Assembly: GCF_902497775.2 (NCBI RefSeq)
Contig: NZ_OZ024668.1
Coordinates: forward strand, 4,076,326 to 4,140,325
From: Pseudomonas fluorescens
Lineage (GTDB): Bacteria > Pseudomonadota > Gammaproteobacteria > Pseudomonadales > Pseudomonadaceae
Length of the DNA stretch: 64,000 nt
Direction: 5' to 3'
Below, one piece after another: positions 6,616-19,626 of this stretch. A program made the position numbers and the translations under genes. The first letter of the stretch is position 1, and every line of letters starts with the position of its first letter. The notes under the pieces are model-generated. The model saw only the letters and a list, made by a program, of their open reading frames with translations, searched no databases and was not told the DNA's origin.

Positions 6616-6674
6616 AAAATGCATAATGCCGGGAGCTTGAATAGAATGCAAACACTGTAATGCATGAATATGCA
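6611..6674. promoter_or_regulatory. prtR-like promoter and TGCAT operators
   Basis: Minus-strand TTGCAT (6651-6646) and CATTAT (6628-6623) with 17-base spacing would start transcription at or next to the repressor ATG at 6615, giving a leaderless or nearly leaderless mRNA. Operator-like elements are TGCATAAAATGCA (6611-6623), ATGCAAACACTGTAATGCAT (6646-6665) and TGCATGAATATGCA (6661-6674). They overlap both promoter hexamers, which fits autoregulation. Confidence 0.55.
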
Positions 6675-6784
6675 CGGACAAATGGTCGCGCCCGCCCGTT
6701 TGCCCTCGGCAGCCCAGGCAAAATCCCTGTACCATTGCCCGCTTGCCTTTGGTCTACAACGACACTGCGAGCCAAGTTTTTGCA

Positions 6785-9352
6785 ATGAGCGATCTTTCCG
6801 CACACACCCCGATGATGCAGCAGTACTGGAAGCTGAAAAACCAGCACCCGGACCAGCTGATGTTCTACCGCATGGGCGACTTCTACGAGATCTTCTACGA
6901 AGACGCGAAGAAGGCCGCAAAACTCCTGGACATCACCCTGACCGCCCGCGGGCAGTCGGCGGGCCAGTCGATTCCCATGTGTGGCATCCCCTACCACGCA
7001 GCCGAGGGCTACCTGGCCAAGCTGGTGAAGCTGGGCGAGTCGGTGGTGATCTGCGAGCAGATCGGCGACCCGGCCACCAGCAAGGGCCCGGTGGAGCGCC
7101 AGGTAGTGCGCATCATTACCCCGGGTACGGTCAGTGACGAAGCGCTGCTCGACGAGCGCCGCGACAACCTGATCGCCGCCGTGCTGGGTGACGAGCGCCT
7201 GTTCGGCCTGGCTGTGCTGGACATCACCAGTGGCAACTTCAGCGTGCTCGAGATCAAGGGCTGGGAAAACCTGCTGGCCGAGCTCGAGCGCATCAATCCG
7301 GTCGAGTTGCTGATCCCCGACGATTGGCCCCAGGGCCTGCCAGCGGAGAAACGCCGTGGCGCACGTCGCCGTGCGCCGTGGGATTTTGACCGCGATTCGG
7401 CACGCAAAAGCCTTTGCCAGCAGTTCGCTACCCAGGACCTCAAGGGGTTTGGCTGCGAGAAGCTGACCCTGGCCATTGGCGCCGCCGGCTGCCTGCTCGG
7501 TTACGCCAAGGAAACCCAGCGTACCGCCCTGCCCCACCTGCGCAGCCTCAAGCATGAGCGCCTGGACGACACCGTGGTGCTCGACGGCGCCAGCCGGCGC
7601 AACCTCGAGCTGGATGTGAACCTGGCCGGCGGCCGCGACAACACCCTGCAATCGGTAATCGACCGTTGCCAGACCGCCATGGGCAGCCGCCTGCTGACCC
7701 GTTGGCTGAACCGCCCGCTGCGCGACCTGAAAGTGCTGCAGGCGCGTCAGGGCTCGATTCGTTGCCTGCTCGACGGCTACCGCTTCGAGAAGCTGCAACC
7801 GCAGTTGAAGGAAATCGGCGACATCGAGCGCATCCTCGCCCGTATTGGCCTGCGCAACGCCCGTCCGCGGGACCTGGCGCGCCTGCGCGATGCCCTCGGC
7901 GCCCTGCCTGAACTGCAGAACGCCATGGCCGAGCTTGAGGCGCCGCACCTGGCGCGCCTGGCCGCCATCGCCGGGACCTACCCGGAGCTTGCCGACCTGC
8001 TGGCCAAAGCCATCATCGACAACCCGCCGGCGGTCATCCGCGACGGCGGCGTGCTCAAGACCGGCTACGACAGCGAGCTGGACGAGCTGCTGGCCATGAG
8101 CGAAAACGCCGGGCAGTTCCTGATCGATCTGGAAGCCCGCGAGAAAGCCCGCACGGGCCTGGCCAACCTCAAGGTCGGCTACAACCGTGTGCACGGCTAC
8201 TTCATCGAGCTGCCAAGCAAACAGGCCGAACAGGCGCCCGCTGATTACATCCGGCGCCAGACCCTCAAGGGCGCCGAGCGCTTCATCACCCCGGAGCTGA
8301 AAACCTTCGAAGACAAGGCGCTATCGGCCAAGAGCCGCGCACTTGCCCGCGAGAAGATGCTCTATGACGCCTTGCTGGAGAACCTGATCGGTCACCTGGC
8401 GCCGTTGCAGGACACCGCCGCAGCCCTGGCTGAGCTGGATGTGCTGAGCAACCTGGCCGAGCGTGCACTGAACCTGGACCTGAACTGCCCAAGTTTCGTC
8501 GACGAACCGTGCATGCGTATTACCCAGGGCCGTCACCCGGTGGTCGAGCAGGTACTGACCACGCCATTCGTGGCCAACGACCTGGCGCTGGATGACAACA
8601 CCCGGATGCTGGTGATCACCGGTCCGAACATGGGCGGTAAATCCACCTACATGCGCCAGACCGCACTGATCGTGCTGATGGCGCATATCGGCAGCTTCGT
8701 TCCGGCCGCGGCCTGTGAGCTGTCGCTGGTCGACCGCATCTTCACCCGCATCGGTTCCAGCGATGACTTGGCCGGCGGCCGCTCGACCTTCATGGTCGAG
8801 ATGAGCGAAACCGCCAACATCCTGCACAACGCCACCGAGCGTAGCCTGGTGCTGATGGATGAAGTCGGTCGCGGCACCAGTACCTTCGACGGCCTGTCGC
8901 TGGCCTGGGCCGCTGCCGAGCGTCTGGCGCAATTGCGTGCCTACACCCTGTTCGCCACGCATTACTTCGAGCTGACGGTATTGCCAGAGAGCGAACCGCT
9001 GGTGGCCAACGTGCACCTGAACGCCACCGAGCACAACGAACGTATCGTATTCCTGCACCACGTGCTGCCCGGCCCTGCCAGCCAGAGCTACGGCTTGGCG
9101 GTAGCGCAACTGGCTGGCGTACCGTCACCGGTGATCCAGCGTGCCCGTGAACACCTGGGCCGACTGGAAACTGCCAGCCTGCCCCATGAAACTCCTGTCT
9201 TGCAGCAAGGTGCACCTGCCGTACCGCACCAGAGCGACCTGTTTGCCAGCCTGCCGCATCCGGCCATCGAGAAGCTCGGAAAGCTGGACCTGGACAACAT
9301 GACGCCGCGTCAAGCTATCGAAATGCTCTATACACTGAAGACTCTGTTATAA
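6785..9352 (+). CDS. mutS: DNA mismatch repair ATPase MutS
   Basis: An 855-residue MutS, close to the usual pseudomonad length. It recognises mismatches and small loops and recruits MutL. The mismatch-reading Phe-x-Glu motif is at F33-Y-E35 (GDFYEIFY); the ATPase has Walker [10 protein letters not shown] at about 613-621 and Walker [17 protein letters not shown] at about 688-703, followed by the conserved ATHYFEL. The start [20 protein letters not shown] is the family start; an earlier in-frame ATG at 6743 lies in the intergenic region. It is the chromosomal anchor beside which the tailocin cluster sits. Confidence 0.98.
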   Translation: MSDLSAHTPMMQQYWKLKNQHPDQLMFYRMGDFYEIFYEDAKKAAKLLDITLTARGQSAGQSIPMCGIPYHAAEGYLAKLVKLGESVVICEQIGDPATSKGPVERQVVRIITPGTVSDEALLDERRDNLIAAVLGDERLFGLAVLDITSGNFSVLEIKGWENLLAELERINPVELLIPDDWPQGLPAEKRRGARRRAPWDFDRDSARKSLCQQFATQDLKGFGCEKLTLAIGAAGCLLGYAKETQRTALPHLRSLKHERLDDTVVLDGASRRNLELDVNLAGGRDNTLQSVIDRCQTAMGSRLLTRWLNRPLRDLKVLQARQGSIRCLLDGYRFEKLQPQLKEIGDIERILARIGLRNARPRDLARLRDALGALPELQNAMAELEAPHLARLAAIAGTYPELADLLAKAIIDNPPAVIRDGGVLKTGYDSELDELLAMSENAGQFLIDLEAREKARTGLANLKVGYNRVHGYFIELPSKQAEQAPADYIRRQTLKGAERFITPELKTFEDKALSAKSRALAREKMLYDALLENLIGHLAPLQDTAAALAELDVLSNLAERALNLDLNCPSFVDEPCMRITQGRHPVVEQVLTTPFVANDLALDDNTRMLVITGPNMGGKSTYMRQTALIVLMAHIGSFVPAAACELSLVDRIFTRIGSSDDLAGGRSTFMVEMSETANILHNATERSLVLMDEVGRGTSTFDGLSLAWAAAERLAQLRAYTLFATHYFELTVLPESEPLVANVHLNATEHNERIVFLHHVLPGPASQSYGLAVAQLAGVPSPVIQRAREHLGRLETASLPHETPVLQQGAPAVPHQSDLFASLPHPAIEKLGKLDLDNMTPRQAIEMLYTLKTLL

Positions 9353-9372
9353 CGCGCGCTCGCACAAGCTGA

Positions 9373-9438
9373 TAGAATCCCGCGCGGTTTGGCGGCGCTG
9401 CAGGTTACTAGCCTGGCCTGCAGCCGAACAACCAAACC
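9373..9438 (+). promoter_or_regulatory. fdxA promoter and structured leader
   Basis: A TAGAAT -10-like box lies at 9373-9378. About eight bases later a nested fold can form: GGTTTGG (9386-9392) with CCAAACC (9432-9438) enclosing GCTGCAGG (9397-9404) with CCTGCAGC (9417-9424). The leader runs about 105 bases to the fdxA ATG. Confidence 0.4.
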
Positions 9439-9492
9439 GAGCGGCCCTGTCTGGTAGGGCACCGCTGCCGTCGCCTGAGGAGAGAATTAGAA

Positions 9493-9816
9493 ATGACCTT
9501 CGTCGTCACCGACAACTGCATCAAGTGCAAGTACACCGACTGCGTAGAAGTCTGTCCGGTGGACTGCTTCTACGAAGGCCCGAACTTCCTGGTCATTCAC
9601 CCGGACGAGTGCATCGACTGTGCACTGTGCGAGCCTGAATGCCCCGCCGTCGCCATTTTCTCGGAAGACGAAGTGCCTGCCGGCATGGAAAACTTCATCG
9701 AGCTCAATGCCGAGCTTGCGGAAATCTGGCCGAACATCACCGAAAAGAAAGATTCGCTGCCAGATGCCGCCGAGTGGGATGGCAAGACCGGCAAGATCGC
9801 CGATCTGGAGCGCTAA
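9493..9816 (+). CDS. fdxA: Seven-iron ferredoxin FdxA
   Basis: A 107-residue ferredoxin carrying a [3Fe-4S] and a [4Fe-4S] cluster, as in Azotobacter ferredoxin I. By that pattern Cys9, Cys17 and Cys50 bind the 3Fe cluster and Cys21, Cys40, Cys43 and Cys46 the 4Fe cluster; extra cysteines are at 12 and 25. The acidic C-terminal tail is typical. It acts as a low-potential cytosolic electron carrier whose partners are not shown by context. The ATG follows GAGGAGAGAATTAGAA. A strong two-way terminator follows. Confidence 0.96.
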   Translation: MTFVVTDNCIKCKYTDCVEVCPVDCFYEGPNFLVIHPDECIDCALCEPECPAVAIFSEDEVPAGMENFIELNAELAEIWPNITEKKDSLPDAAEWDGKTGKIADLER

Positions 9817-9830
9817 GCGCGCGGATCAAC

Positions 9831-9857
9831 AAAAAAGGCCCTTCGAGGGCCTTTTTT
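9831..9857 (+). terminator. fdxA terminator
   Basis: Perfect hairpin GGCCCTCGAAGGGCC-type (GGCCCT-TCG-AGGGCC) flanked by A6 and T6, so it can work on both strands; it lies 15 bases after the fdxA stop. Confidence 0.85.
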
Positions 9858-9872
9858 ATGTTTGTTGCGGGC

Positions 9873-10004
9873 AAAAAAAAGGGGCGGTTTAACCCGCCCA
9901 CATTTTTTCCGTAGTCCCTTTGTTCCCTTTCATCATCCTGATGAATCGCATCCTGCGATGTCCTTTGGCTTTCATCCTTGAGAGCCTGTGTCAGTCCGTA
10001 GACA
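9873..10004 (-). ncRNA. rsmZ: RsmZ regulatory small RNA
   Basis: The minus strand encodes a roughly 130-base RNA with eight GGA motifs, at least four in hairpin loops: TGTC-TACGGACT-GACA at the 5' end, GCTCTCAAGGATGAAAGC, TCGC-AGGAT-GCGA and TTCATC-AGGAT-GATGAA. It ends in a GGGCGG/CCGCCC terminator with eight T residues. The fdxA-rpoS gap is the known place of rsmZ in Pseudomonas. RsmZ titrates the translational repressor RsmA/CsrA, relieving repression of secondary metabolism and biofilm genes. A GacA box upstream gives its control. The 5' end is estimated from the TAATAT box at 10018-10013. Confidence 0.92.
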
Positions 10005-10178
10005 CAGGACAAATATTAGCGCTTCCAAGATTTACCACAACAGCACAAAGCTCTCAAAAAGCTGCGGTAACCGTACTGTCATAAACAAAATATTTGTTAT
10101 ATATCAATAAGTTAAACAAAAGCGCACACTAAAAACGACAACGATTTACTACAGCGTACAGCTATGACTTACATAACG

Positions 10179-10196
10179 GGTAAGCGATGGCTTACA
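10179..10196 (-). promoter_or_regulatory. GacA box (upstream activating site of rsmZ)
   Basis: Minus-strand TGTAAGCCATCGCTTACC matches the TGTAAG-N6-CTTACA GacA-binding consensus with one mismatch. It lies about 175-190 bases upstream of the predicted rsmZ start, the distance known for rsm RNA genes. The sequence from about 10019 to 10178 is AT-rich and shows no other gene. Confidence 0.85.
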
Positions 10197-10302
10197 CGAA
10201 CTAGAACAGTACCAACATCTCTGTCGGATCGCGCCCAAACCCGGATGTTTCATCAACACCATCGGGAAGCCGTTCACGGGTAATTCGGTGTTCTCCAGAT
10301 GC

Positions 10303-10333
10303 AAAAACGCCCCGATAGGACGGGGCGCTTTTC
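10303..10333 (-). terminator. rpoS terminator
   Basis: CGCCCCG (10308-10314) pairs with CGGGGCG (10321-10327); read on the minus strand it is followed by five T residues. It lies just after the rpoS stop. Confidence 0.8.
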
Positions 10334-10350
10334 ACGACGATATCGCGTTT

Positions 10351-11358
10351 TTACTGAAACAGCGACTCGCTGGACAGGCCGTTCTTTTCGAGGATCTCGC
10401 GCAGGCGCTTGAGCCCCTCTACCTGGATCTGCCGTACCCGCTCCCGGGTCAGGCCGATTTCCAGGCCTACATCTTCCAGCGTACTGCTTTCATGCCCGCG
10501 CAGGCCGAAGCGGCGGATCACCACCTCGCGCTGCTTGTCGGTCAACTCACTGAGCCACTGGTCAATGCTCTGGGACAGATCGTCATCCTGAAGCAGTTCG
10601 CACGGATCAGTTGGACGGTCGTCGGTCAGGGTATCGAGCAGGGTCTTGTCCGAATCAGGCCCCAGGGACACGTCCACCGACGATACCCGCTCGTTGAGCC
10701 CAAGCATGCGCTTGACCTCGCCGACCGGTTTTTCCAGGAGGCTGGCGATCTCTTCCGGGGACGGTTCGTGATCGAGCTTCTGGGTCAGTTCGCGGGCTGC
10801 GCGCAGGTAGACGTTGAGTTCCTTGACCACGTGAATGGGCAAGCGGATGGTACGGGTCTGGTTCATGATCGCCCGTTCGATGGTCTGCCGTATCCACCAG
10901 GTGGCGTAGGTGGAGAAACGGAAGCCGCGTTCCGGGTCGAACTTCTCGACCGCACGAATCAGGCCGAGGTTACCCTCTTCGATCAGGTCGAGCAGCGAAA
11001 GCCCCCGATTGACATAACGCCGGGCGATTTTAACCACCAGACGCAGGTTGCTTTCGATCATGCGCTTGCGCCCGGCCGGATCGCCACGTTGCGACAGGCG
11101 CGCAAAGTGCACTTCTTCTTCCGGTGAGAGCAATGGCGAGAAGCCAATTTCATTGAGGTAAAGCTGGGTCGCATCAAGTGCCCGAGTGTAATCGATGTAC
11201 TTGTGCTGTTTGAGCGTAGAGCCCTGTTTAGCCTTGGTCCGAACCGTAGGTACAGCAGGTTCGTCTGACATCACATCCGTTTCCAAAACGATGCCGGTCT
11301 CCATCAGGAGAACCTCATCGTCGATGTCAAACTCCGGCACTTCTTTACTGAGAGCCAT
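10351..11358 (-). CDS. rpoS: Stationary-phase sigma factor RpoS
   Basis: A 335-residue sigma-38, the usual Pseudomonas length. Region 2 is clear ([20 protein letters not shown] and [19 protein letters not shown], about 122-165), as is the region 4 helix-turn-helix ([18 protein letters not shown], about 295-312). It directs RNA polymerase to stationary-phase and stress genes. ATG at 11358 follows AAAGGAC. It lies downstream of nlpD, from within which rpoS is commonly transcribed in gammaproteobacteria. A GC-rich hairpin sits in the 106-base nlpD-rpoS gap (11425-11452). The open frame is intact, so this is not a natural rpoS mutant. Confidence 0.98.
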   Translation of the reverse strand: MALSKEVPEFDIDDEVLLMETGIVLETDVMSDEPAVPTVRTKAKQGSTLKQHKYIDYTRALDATQLYLNEIGFSPLLSPEEEVHFARLSQRGDPAGRKRMIESNLRLVVKIARRYVNRGLSLLDLIEEGNLGLIRAVEKFDPERGFRFSTYATWWIRQTIERAIMNQTRTIRLPIHVVKELNVYLRAARELTQKLDHEPSPEEIASLLEKPVGEVKRMLGLNERVSSVDVSLGPDSDKTLLDTLTDDRPTDPCELLQDDDLSQSIDQWLSELTDKQREVVIRRFGLRGHESSTLEDVGLEIGLTRERVRQIQVEGLKRLREILEKNGLSSESLFQ

Positions 11359-11464
11359 TGTTATAGTCCTTTGCTGAGTTCGAACTCAGACTCGAGCGAC
11401 GCCTTTATCCCTGGCAGCGCTGGAGCCTGTCCCCTCTACGCGAGGAACAGGCCGGGCCTAGCAA

Positions 11465-12364
11465 TCAACGACGTGGCAGGAATTGCAGCGGATCGACAGG
11501 TTTGCCCTGGCGGCGAATTTCAAAATGAAGCTTCACCCGGTCGGTACCCGTGGACCCCATTTCGGCAATTGTCTGCCCTACCTTGACCTGCTGTCCCTCC
11601 CGAACCAAAAGCCTGCGGTTGTGACCGTAGGCACTGACGTAGGTATCGTTGTGCTTGATGATTACCAACTCGCCGTAGCCCCGCAAGCCACTCCCGGCGT
11701 AGACAACTGAACCATCAGATGCAGCAAAAACAGGCTGTCCCAAATCACCGGCGATATCAATGCCTTTATTCAAACTACCGTTTGAAGCGAATTTTCCAAT
11801 CAGCACACCATTGGCCGGCCACGCCCAGCCGGCCGTGGAGCGCCCAGCCGGTGGCACCTGCACGGGTGCCGTGGTGGTCGCCACCGGGGCAACTGGCGGG
11901 GTGTTTGGCGTGGTTGCAGGCGCCGTAGTGGGCGGCGGCGTTATCGGTTTACCGGAGCTGTCCAGCGGACGCTTGATGATGGTGGTCTTGCTCGAGGACG
12001 AAGGCGAGCTGGTGACCACCGTGCTGCCCGCAACGGGCGCCGGGCCACTGGAGCGGCCATCGAAACGGATCGCCTGGCCCGGGCGAATGGTATATGGCGG
12101 GGCAATACCGTTGCGCGCAGCCAGGGCCTTGTAGTCCCAGCCGTAGCGAAAGGCAATGGAGAACAGGGTGTCGCCGGGGCGCACCACGTATTGACCGGTG
12201 GTGACCACAGGGCGTTTGGGCGCGGCGTTGTTGCGATCGACCACCCGAACACTGTTGGAGGACGTGCTGGTGCACCCCGTCACTAGCGTGCCCACGGCCA
12301 GTGCAATCAGCAGAAGCTTGAAGCTTGATGGATCCTTGCGCTGCCGAATGTTTGTGTGACCCAC
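11465..12364 (-). CDS. nlpD: LysM/M23 lipoprotein NlpD
   Basis: A 299-residue lipoprotein with signal peptide and lipobox (LVTGC, Cys31), a LysM peptidoglycan-binding domain at about 56-101 (YVVRPGDTLFSIAFRYGWDY), a long Pro/Thr linker and a C-terminal M23-type domain. The first metal-binding position of M23 peptidases is Asn (NKGIDIAG), so it is probably catalytically inactive, as in NlpD activators that switch on cell-wall amidases at division. The start is GTG at 12364 behind AGAGGGAG. Its gene precedes rpoS. Confidence 0.95.
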   Translation of the reverse strand: MGHTNIRQRKDPSSFKLLLIALAVGTLVTGCTSTSSNSVRVVDRNNAAPKRPVVTTGQYVVRPGDTLFSIAFRYGWDYKALAARNGIAPPYTIRPGQAIRFDGRSSGPAPVAGSTVVTSSPSSSSKTTIIKRPLDSSGKPITPPPTTAPATTPNTPPVAPVATTTAPVQVPPAGRSTAGWAWPANGVLIGKFASNGSLNKGIDIAGDLGQPVFAASDGSVVYAGSGLRGYGELVIIKHNDTYVSAYGHNRRLLVREGQQVKVGQTIAEMGSTGTDRVKLHFEIRRQGKPVDPLQFLPRR

Positions 12365-12543
12365 CCGCCGCTCCCTCTAATGGTGACCGATGTTAAAAAT
12401 GCAATATTGTTGCAATTATACCCGAGCGCGCCGCCATGCGGACGTCAGGCCATTGCTAAACGTGATCTGCAACAGATTATGGTAGCCCGCCAGATAGACA
12501 GGGCAATGCTGGCGAAATTCGCCCGGGCGAAAAAAAAGCCCGG

Positions 12544-13957
<1,414 letters not shown>

Positions 13958-13970
<13 letters not shown>

Positions 13971-15016
13971 GGGCTGTCCGTCTGCCCTGCCGGCACCAGA
14001 TCAACAAGCTCGCGCACCACCACGGTGGCGAAGCATCCGGCCGGAAGGACGAATTCCAGTTGCAGGATATCAGGCTCGGGATAATGCCACGTAAGCCCGC
14101 TAATGGGCAGTCGTAGAATGCGTCGTTCGTGACTCATGCCCGCCCGCGCCAGCCATTGGCACAAGGCCGCATGCTGCTCACCGATACGTTGCTCGAGTTC
14201 GCCGGCCGCTCCGCTGGCGCCGGACTGGCCTTCGCCCCACAGCGGGCCGGTGGGGTGCAGGTCAAGAATCGCCAGGCGTGGATCGGAGCATTCCGCCTCG
14301 CCGGCCGGAAAAAAGCTGCGGCTGTCGGTAAACGCCAGCAGATCACCAACCTGTGCCTGCTGCCAACTGCCATTGGCGACACGTTGAGCCAGCACCTGGT
14401 TGAACAGGTAACTGCGGGCAGTGGAAAGCAGCCGCGAACGGACGTTGCGCTGCTCCGGCAACGCCTGGCGGTTGGCCCAGTCGCGGGCGTCGTGCACATT
14501 GCCGCCGCCGTGGCCGAAGCGCTGGGTGCCGAAATAGTTCGGCACGCCCTGGCTGCGGATCTGCTCAAGCCGGGTATCCAGTGCCGCATGCTCGGCCTTG
14601 AGGCCAGTCAGGCGCAAGGTAAAACCGTTGGCCGAATGCGCGCCACGCTGCAGTTTGCGCGAGTGGCGGGTTTGCTTGAGGATACTCAGGGTTTCGTTTT
14701 CGGCCGCGCTCAGGTCAGGGTCGGCCTTGCCCGGCAGGTGCAGGCTGAACCACTGGCGGGTCAGGGCCTGGCGGTCCTTGAGGCCGGCGTAGCTGATGCT
14801 GCGTACCGGCACACCGGCAGCACGGGCCAGGCGGCGGGCAGCTTCTTCGGTGTTCAGGTCGCGTTTTTCGACCCACAGCCACAGGTGCTCACCGGCGCCG
14901 CTCAGGGGAATGTCGAGCACTTCGTCGACCTGGAAGTCTTCGGCGCAGGCCTTGAGAATTGCGCTGCCCAGCGCTTCACCCGACGCACGCGGGCCCAGCA
15001 GTTCGAGTTCAGTCAT
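13958..15016 (-). CDS. truD: tRNA pseudouridine(13) synthase TruD
   Basis: A 352-residue enzyme that makes pseudouridine 13 in tRNA-Glu. The catalytic aspartate lies in [15 protein letters not shown] (about 75-89), and NYFGTQRFG (about 160-168) is the second family motif. ATG at 15016 overlaps the ispF stop (ATGA) and the 3' end overlaps surE, so it is in the middle of a compact operon. Confidence 0.96.
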
Positions 15017-15486
15017 GCCGGCAGCAACAGCGCGACGGCGTGAACCGCAATGCCTTCCTCACGCCCGGTAAAGCCGAGCTTTTCGGTGGTGGTGGCCTTG
15101 ACGTTGACCTGGTCCAGTTCGACCTGCAGGTCTTCGGCGATCAACTGGCGCATGGTGTCGATATGCGGGGCCATCTTCGGCGCCTGGGCAACGATGGTGG
15201 CGTCGATATTGCCGACCTTCCAGCCCTTGGCCTGGACGATCTTGACGATATGGCGCAACAGCACACGGCTGTCTACGCCTTTGAACTGCGGGTCGGTATC
15301 GGGAAAATGCTTGCCGATATCGCCCAGCGCCGCGGCGCCAAGCAGGGCATCACTCAGGGCGTGCAGCAGAACGTCGCCATCAGAATGGGCCAGCAGCCCG
15401 AACTTGTGCGCAATGCGCACCCCACCCAAGGTGATGAAATCGCCTTCCGCGAAGCGGTGCACATCGTAGCCGTGGCCAATACGCAT
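15013..15486 (-). CDS. ispF: 2-C-methyl-D-erythritol 2,4-cyclodiphosphate synthase
   Basis: A 157-residue enzyme of the MEP isoprenoid pathway, converting CDP-methylerythritol 2-phosphate to the cyclic diphosphate. The zinc ligands Asp8 and His10 in [12 protein letters not shown] and the [20 protein letters not shown] stretch identify it. ispD and dxr, two other steps of the pathway, lie elsewhere in this window (18574 and 38504). ATG at 15486 lies next to a strong terminator that ends the upstream fghA transcript, so it probably has its own promoter or depends on readthrough. Confidence 0.97.
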   Translation of the reverse strand: MRIGHGYDVHRFAEGDFITLGGVRIAHKFGLLAHSDGDVLLHALSDALLGAAALGDIGKHFPDTDPQFKGVDSRVLLRHIVKIVQAKGWKVGNIDATIVAQAPKMAPHIDTMRQLIAEDLQVELDQVNVKATTTEKLGFTGREEGIAVHAVALLLPA

Positions 15487-15515
15487 AAAAAAACGCCCTG
15501 ATTGAGTCAGGGCGT
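15486..15515 (-). terminator. Terminator after fghA
   Basis: CGCCCTGA/TCAGGGCG hairpin (15494-15514) followed on the minus strand by seven T residues. It ends the adhC-fghA transcript and abuts the ispF start codon. Confidence 0.8.
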
Positions 15516-15557
15516 GATTCTACCTGCTTTGCCGGTGCTTGGGCTTGATTTGTAGGA

Positions 15558-16412
15558 TCAGTTACACGCACCTGTCAGCGCTGCGGCATGATGACGCAAG
15601 TGGTCATCGATGAAGCTGGCGATGAAGTAATAGCTGTGGTCATAGCCCGGCTGCAACCGCAAGGTCAGCGGATGGCCCGCGGCCTTGGCCGCCTGCTCGA
15701 GCACCTGCGGCTTGAGCTGGTTGTCGAGGAAATCATCGCGATCGCCCTGATCGACCAGCAGCGGCAAGCGCTCGCCAGCCTCGGCAAGCAACACACTGGC
15801 GTCCCACTCGCGCCAGCGGGCCCGATCCTGCCCCAGATAGCGGCTGAAGGCCTTCTGCCCCCAAGGGCAATCCATCGGGTTGCTGATCGGCGCGAACGCC
15901 GACACCGAACGGTAGCGCCCGGGGTTACGCAAGGCGCACACCAGTGCACCGTGCCCACCCATGGAGTGACCGCTGATGCCACGCTGCGTGGACGCGGGAA
16001 AATGCGCCTCGACCAGCGCCGGCAGCTCGTCCACCACATAATCGTGCATGCGATAGTGCTGGGCCCACGGCTGCTCGGTGGCGTTGAGGTAGAACCCGGC
16101 ACCCAGGCCGAAGTCCCAGGCGCCGTCCGGATCAGCCGGCACCTGCGGCCCGCGCGGGCTGGTATCGGGAGCAACGATGATCAAGCCAAGCTCGGCAGCC
16201 AGTTTGTGCGCACCGGCTTTGTGCATGAAGTTTTCATCGGTGCAGGTCAGGCCACTCAGCCAGTACAGCACCGGCAGCTTGCCGCCCTGCTCGGCCTGCG
16301 GCGGCAGGTACACGGCAAACACCATGTCGCAACCGAGCACCTGGGAGCGATGGCGGTAGCGTTTATGCCAACCGCCGAAGCTCTTCTGGCAGGAGATGTT
16401 TTCCAGGCTCAT
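15558..16412 (-). CDS. fghA: S-formylglutathione hydrolase
   Basis: A 284-residue serine esterase of the esterase D family. The nucleophile is Ser150 in GHSMGG; Asp in DQGDRDDF (about 223) and His in GYDHSYYF complete the triad. It hydrolyses S-formylglutathione to formate and glutathione, the second step of glutathione-dependent formaldehyde detoxification. It starts 8 bases after adhC, which performs the first step, so the two form an operon. Confidence 0.96.
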   Translation of the reverse strand: MSLENISCQKSFGGWHKRYRHRSQVLGCDMVFAVYLPPQAEQGGKLPVLYWLSGLTCTDENFMHKAGAHKLAAELGLIIVAPDTSPRGPQVPADPDGAWDFGLGAGFYLNATEQPWAQHYRMHDYVVDELPALVEAHFPASTQRGISGHSMGGHGALVCALRNPGRYRSVSAFAPISNPMDCPWGQKAFSRYLGQDRARWREWDASVLLAEAGERLPLLVDQGDRDDFLDNQLKPQVLEQAAKAAGHPLTLRLQPGYDHSYYFIASFIDDHLRHHAAALTGACN

Positions 16413-16420
16413 GGCAAACC

Positions 16421-18536
<2,116 letters not shown>

Positions 18537-18540
18537 AAAG

Positions 18541-18565
18541 CATCGCGGGGCAAGCCCGCTCCCAC
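18541..18565. repeat. REP element (single)
   Basis: ATCGCGGGGCAAGCCCGCTC followed by CCAC is the typical Pseudomonas putida-type REP sequence. It lies between the convergent LysR gene and ispD. Confidence 0.75.
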
Positions 18566-18573
18566 CCCCGCAA

Positions 18574-19278
18574 TCAGCGCTTGGCCCAGCGCTGGCGCAA
18601 CCACTCCAGATCTTCGGGGCGGGTGACCTTGATGTTGTCGCTGCGCCCTTCGATCAAGCGTGGCGCCTGCCCGGCCCATTCGATGGCCGAGGACTCGTCG
18701 GTAATCGCCACGTCAGCCACCAGGCTGTCGGCCAGGGCCTGGTGCAAGGCACCGAGGCGGAACATTTGCGGCGTGTAAGCCTGCCAGACGGTACTGCGGT
18801 CGATAGTGCTGCTGACCCGGCCGTTGGCATCCGCACGCTTGAGGGTATCGCGCGCCGGCACCGCCAGCAGCCCGCCCACCGGGTCATCGGCAAGTTCGGC
18901 CAGCAGGCGGTCGAGGTCGCTGCGTGCCAGGTTTGGCCGCGCGGCGTCGTGTACCAGCACCCAGTCGCTGTCCGCCGCGCCTTGGGCGTGTAGCAGCAAC
19001 AAGGCGTTGAGCACCGAGTCGGCGCGTTGCTGGCCGCCCTCGGCGCGCTGGATACGTGGATCGCTGGCGCAGCGCAAAGCGGGCCAGTAAGGATCGTCAG
19101 CGGCAACGCTGACCACCACCCCTTTGACACAGGGATGGTCAAGAAAACAGTCGAGGCTATGCTCGAGAATGGTCTGCCCGCCCAATTGCAGGTACTGCTT
19201 GGGACGGTCGGCAGCCATGCGGGCACCAACACCCGCAGCGGGAATCACGGCCCAGAAGGCCGGCAAGGTCTGGTTCAT
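18574..19278 (-). CDS. ispD: 2-C-methyl-D-erythritol 4-phosphate cytidylyltransferase
   Basis: A 234-residue nucleotidyltransferase of the MEP pathway. The CTP-binding signature AAGVGARMAADRPKQYLQLG (about 14-33) and VLVHDAARPNL are present. ATG at 19278 overlaps the ftsB stop by 4 bases (ATGA); the ftsB-ispD pair is conserved across gammaproteobacteria. Confidence 0.97.
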   Translation of the reverse strand: MNQTLPAFWAVIPAAGVGARMAADRPKQYLQLGGQTILEHSLDCFLDHPCVKGVVVSVAADDPYWPALRCASDPRIQRAEGGQQRADSVLNALLLLHAQGAADSDWVLVHDAARPNLARSDLDRLLAELADDPVGGLLAVPARDTLKRADANGRVSSTIDRSTVWQAYTPQMFRLGALHQALADSLVADVAITDESSAIEWAGQAPRLIEGRSDNIKVTRPEDLEWLRQRWAKR

Positions 19279-19553
19279 TGGGCAAGCTGGTAGAGGGTTT
19301 CACCCTCCTTGACCATACCCAGTTCGTGGCGAGCCCGTTCTTCGACGGTTTCCATACCTTTCTTCAGCTCCAGCACTTCGGCATCAAGCACGCGGTTACG
19401 CTCCAGCAAACGCTCGTTCTCAGCGTGCTGGTCAGCGATCTGTTGCTTGAGTTCGGTGACCTGGGCCAGGCTGCCATTGCCCACCCACAGACGATACTGC
19501 AGGCCACCGAGCAGCAGGAGCAAGACGAGGAACAACCAATAAGGACTGCGCAT
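19275..19553 (-). CDS. ftsB: Cell division protein FtsB
   Basis: A 92-residue bitopic membrane protein: helix at about 5-22 (YWLFLVLLLLLGGLQYRLW), then a periplasmic coiled coil (LKQQIADQHAENERLLERN). With FtsL and FtsQ it links early and late divisome proteins. The start MRSPYW is the family start; an in-frame ATG at 19583 has no better ribosome site. Confidence 0.94.
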   Translation of the reverse strand: MRSPYWLFLVLLLLLGGLQYRLWVGNGSLAQVTELKQQIADQHAENERLLERNRVLDAEVLELKKGMETVEERARHELGMVKEGETLYQLAQ

Positions 19554-19604
19554 CAGGGTATCCAGTGGAAAAGACCGCCACATCTGCAGGTCGCTGATGG
19601 CACG

Positions 19605-19626
19605 AAGCCTGGCCGAAGCCAGGCTT
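19605..19626 (-). terminator. Possible eno terminator
   Basis: AAGCCTGGC-CGAA-GCCAGGCTT hairpin between eno and ftsB. No long T run follows on the minus strand, so termination is uncertain. Confidence 0.4.

Noticed and set aside
1..6680. Intact temperate prophage
   Set aside because: No integrase, capsid, terminase or attachment repeats are seen in this part, and gene order matches a tailocin. The part left of the window cannot be judged.
6470..8194. 574-residue minus-strand ORF overlapping mutS and prtR
   Set aside because: Runs antisense through the mutS N-terminal half and out of frame through the repressor's start.
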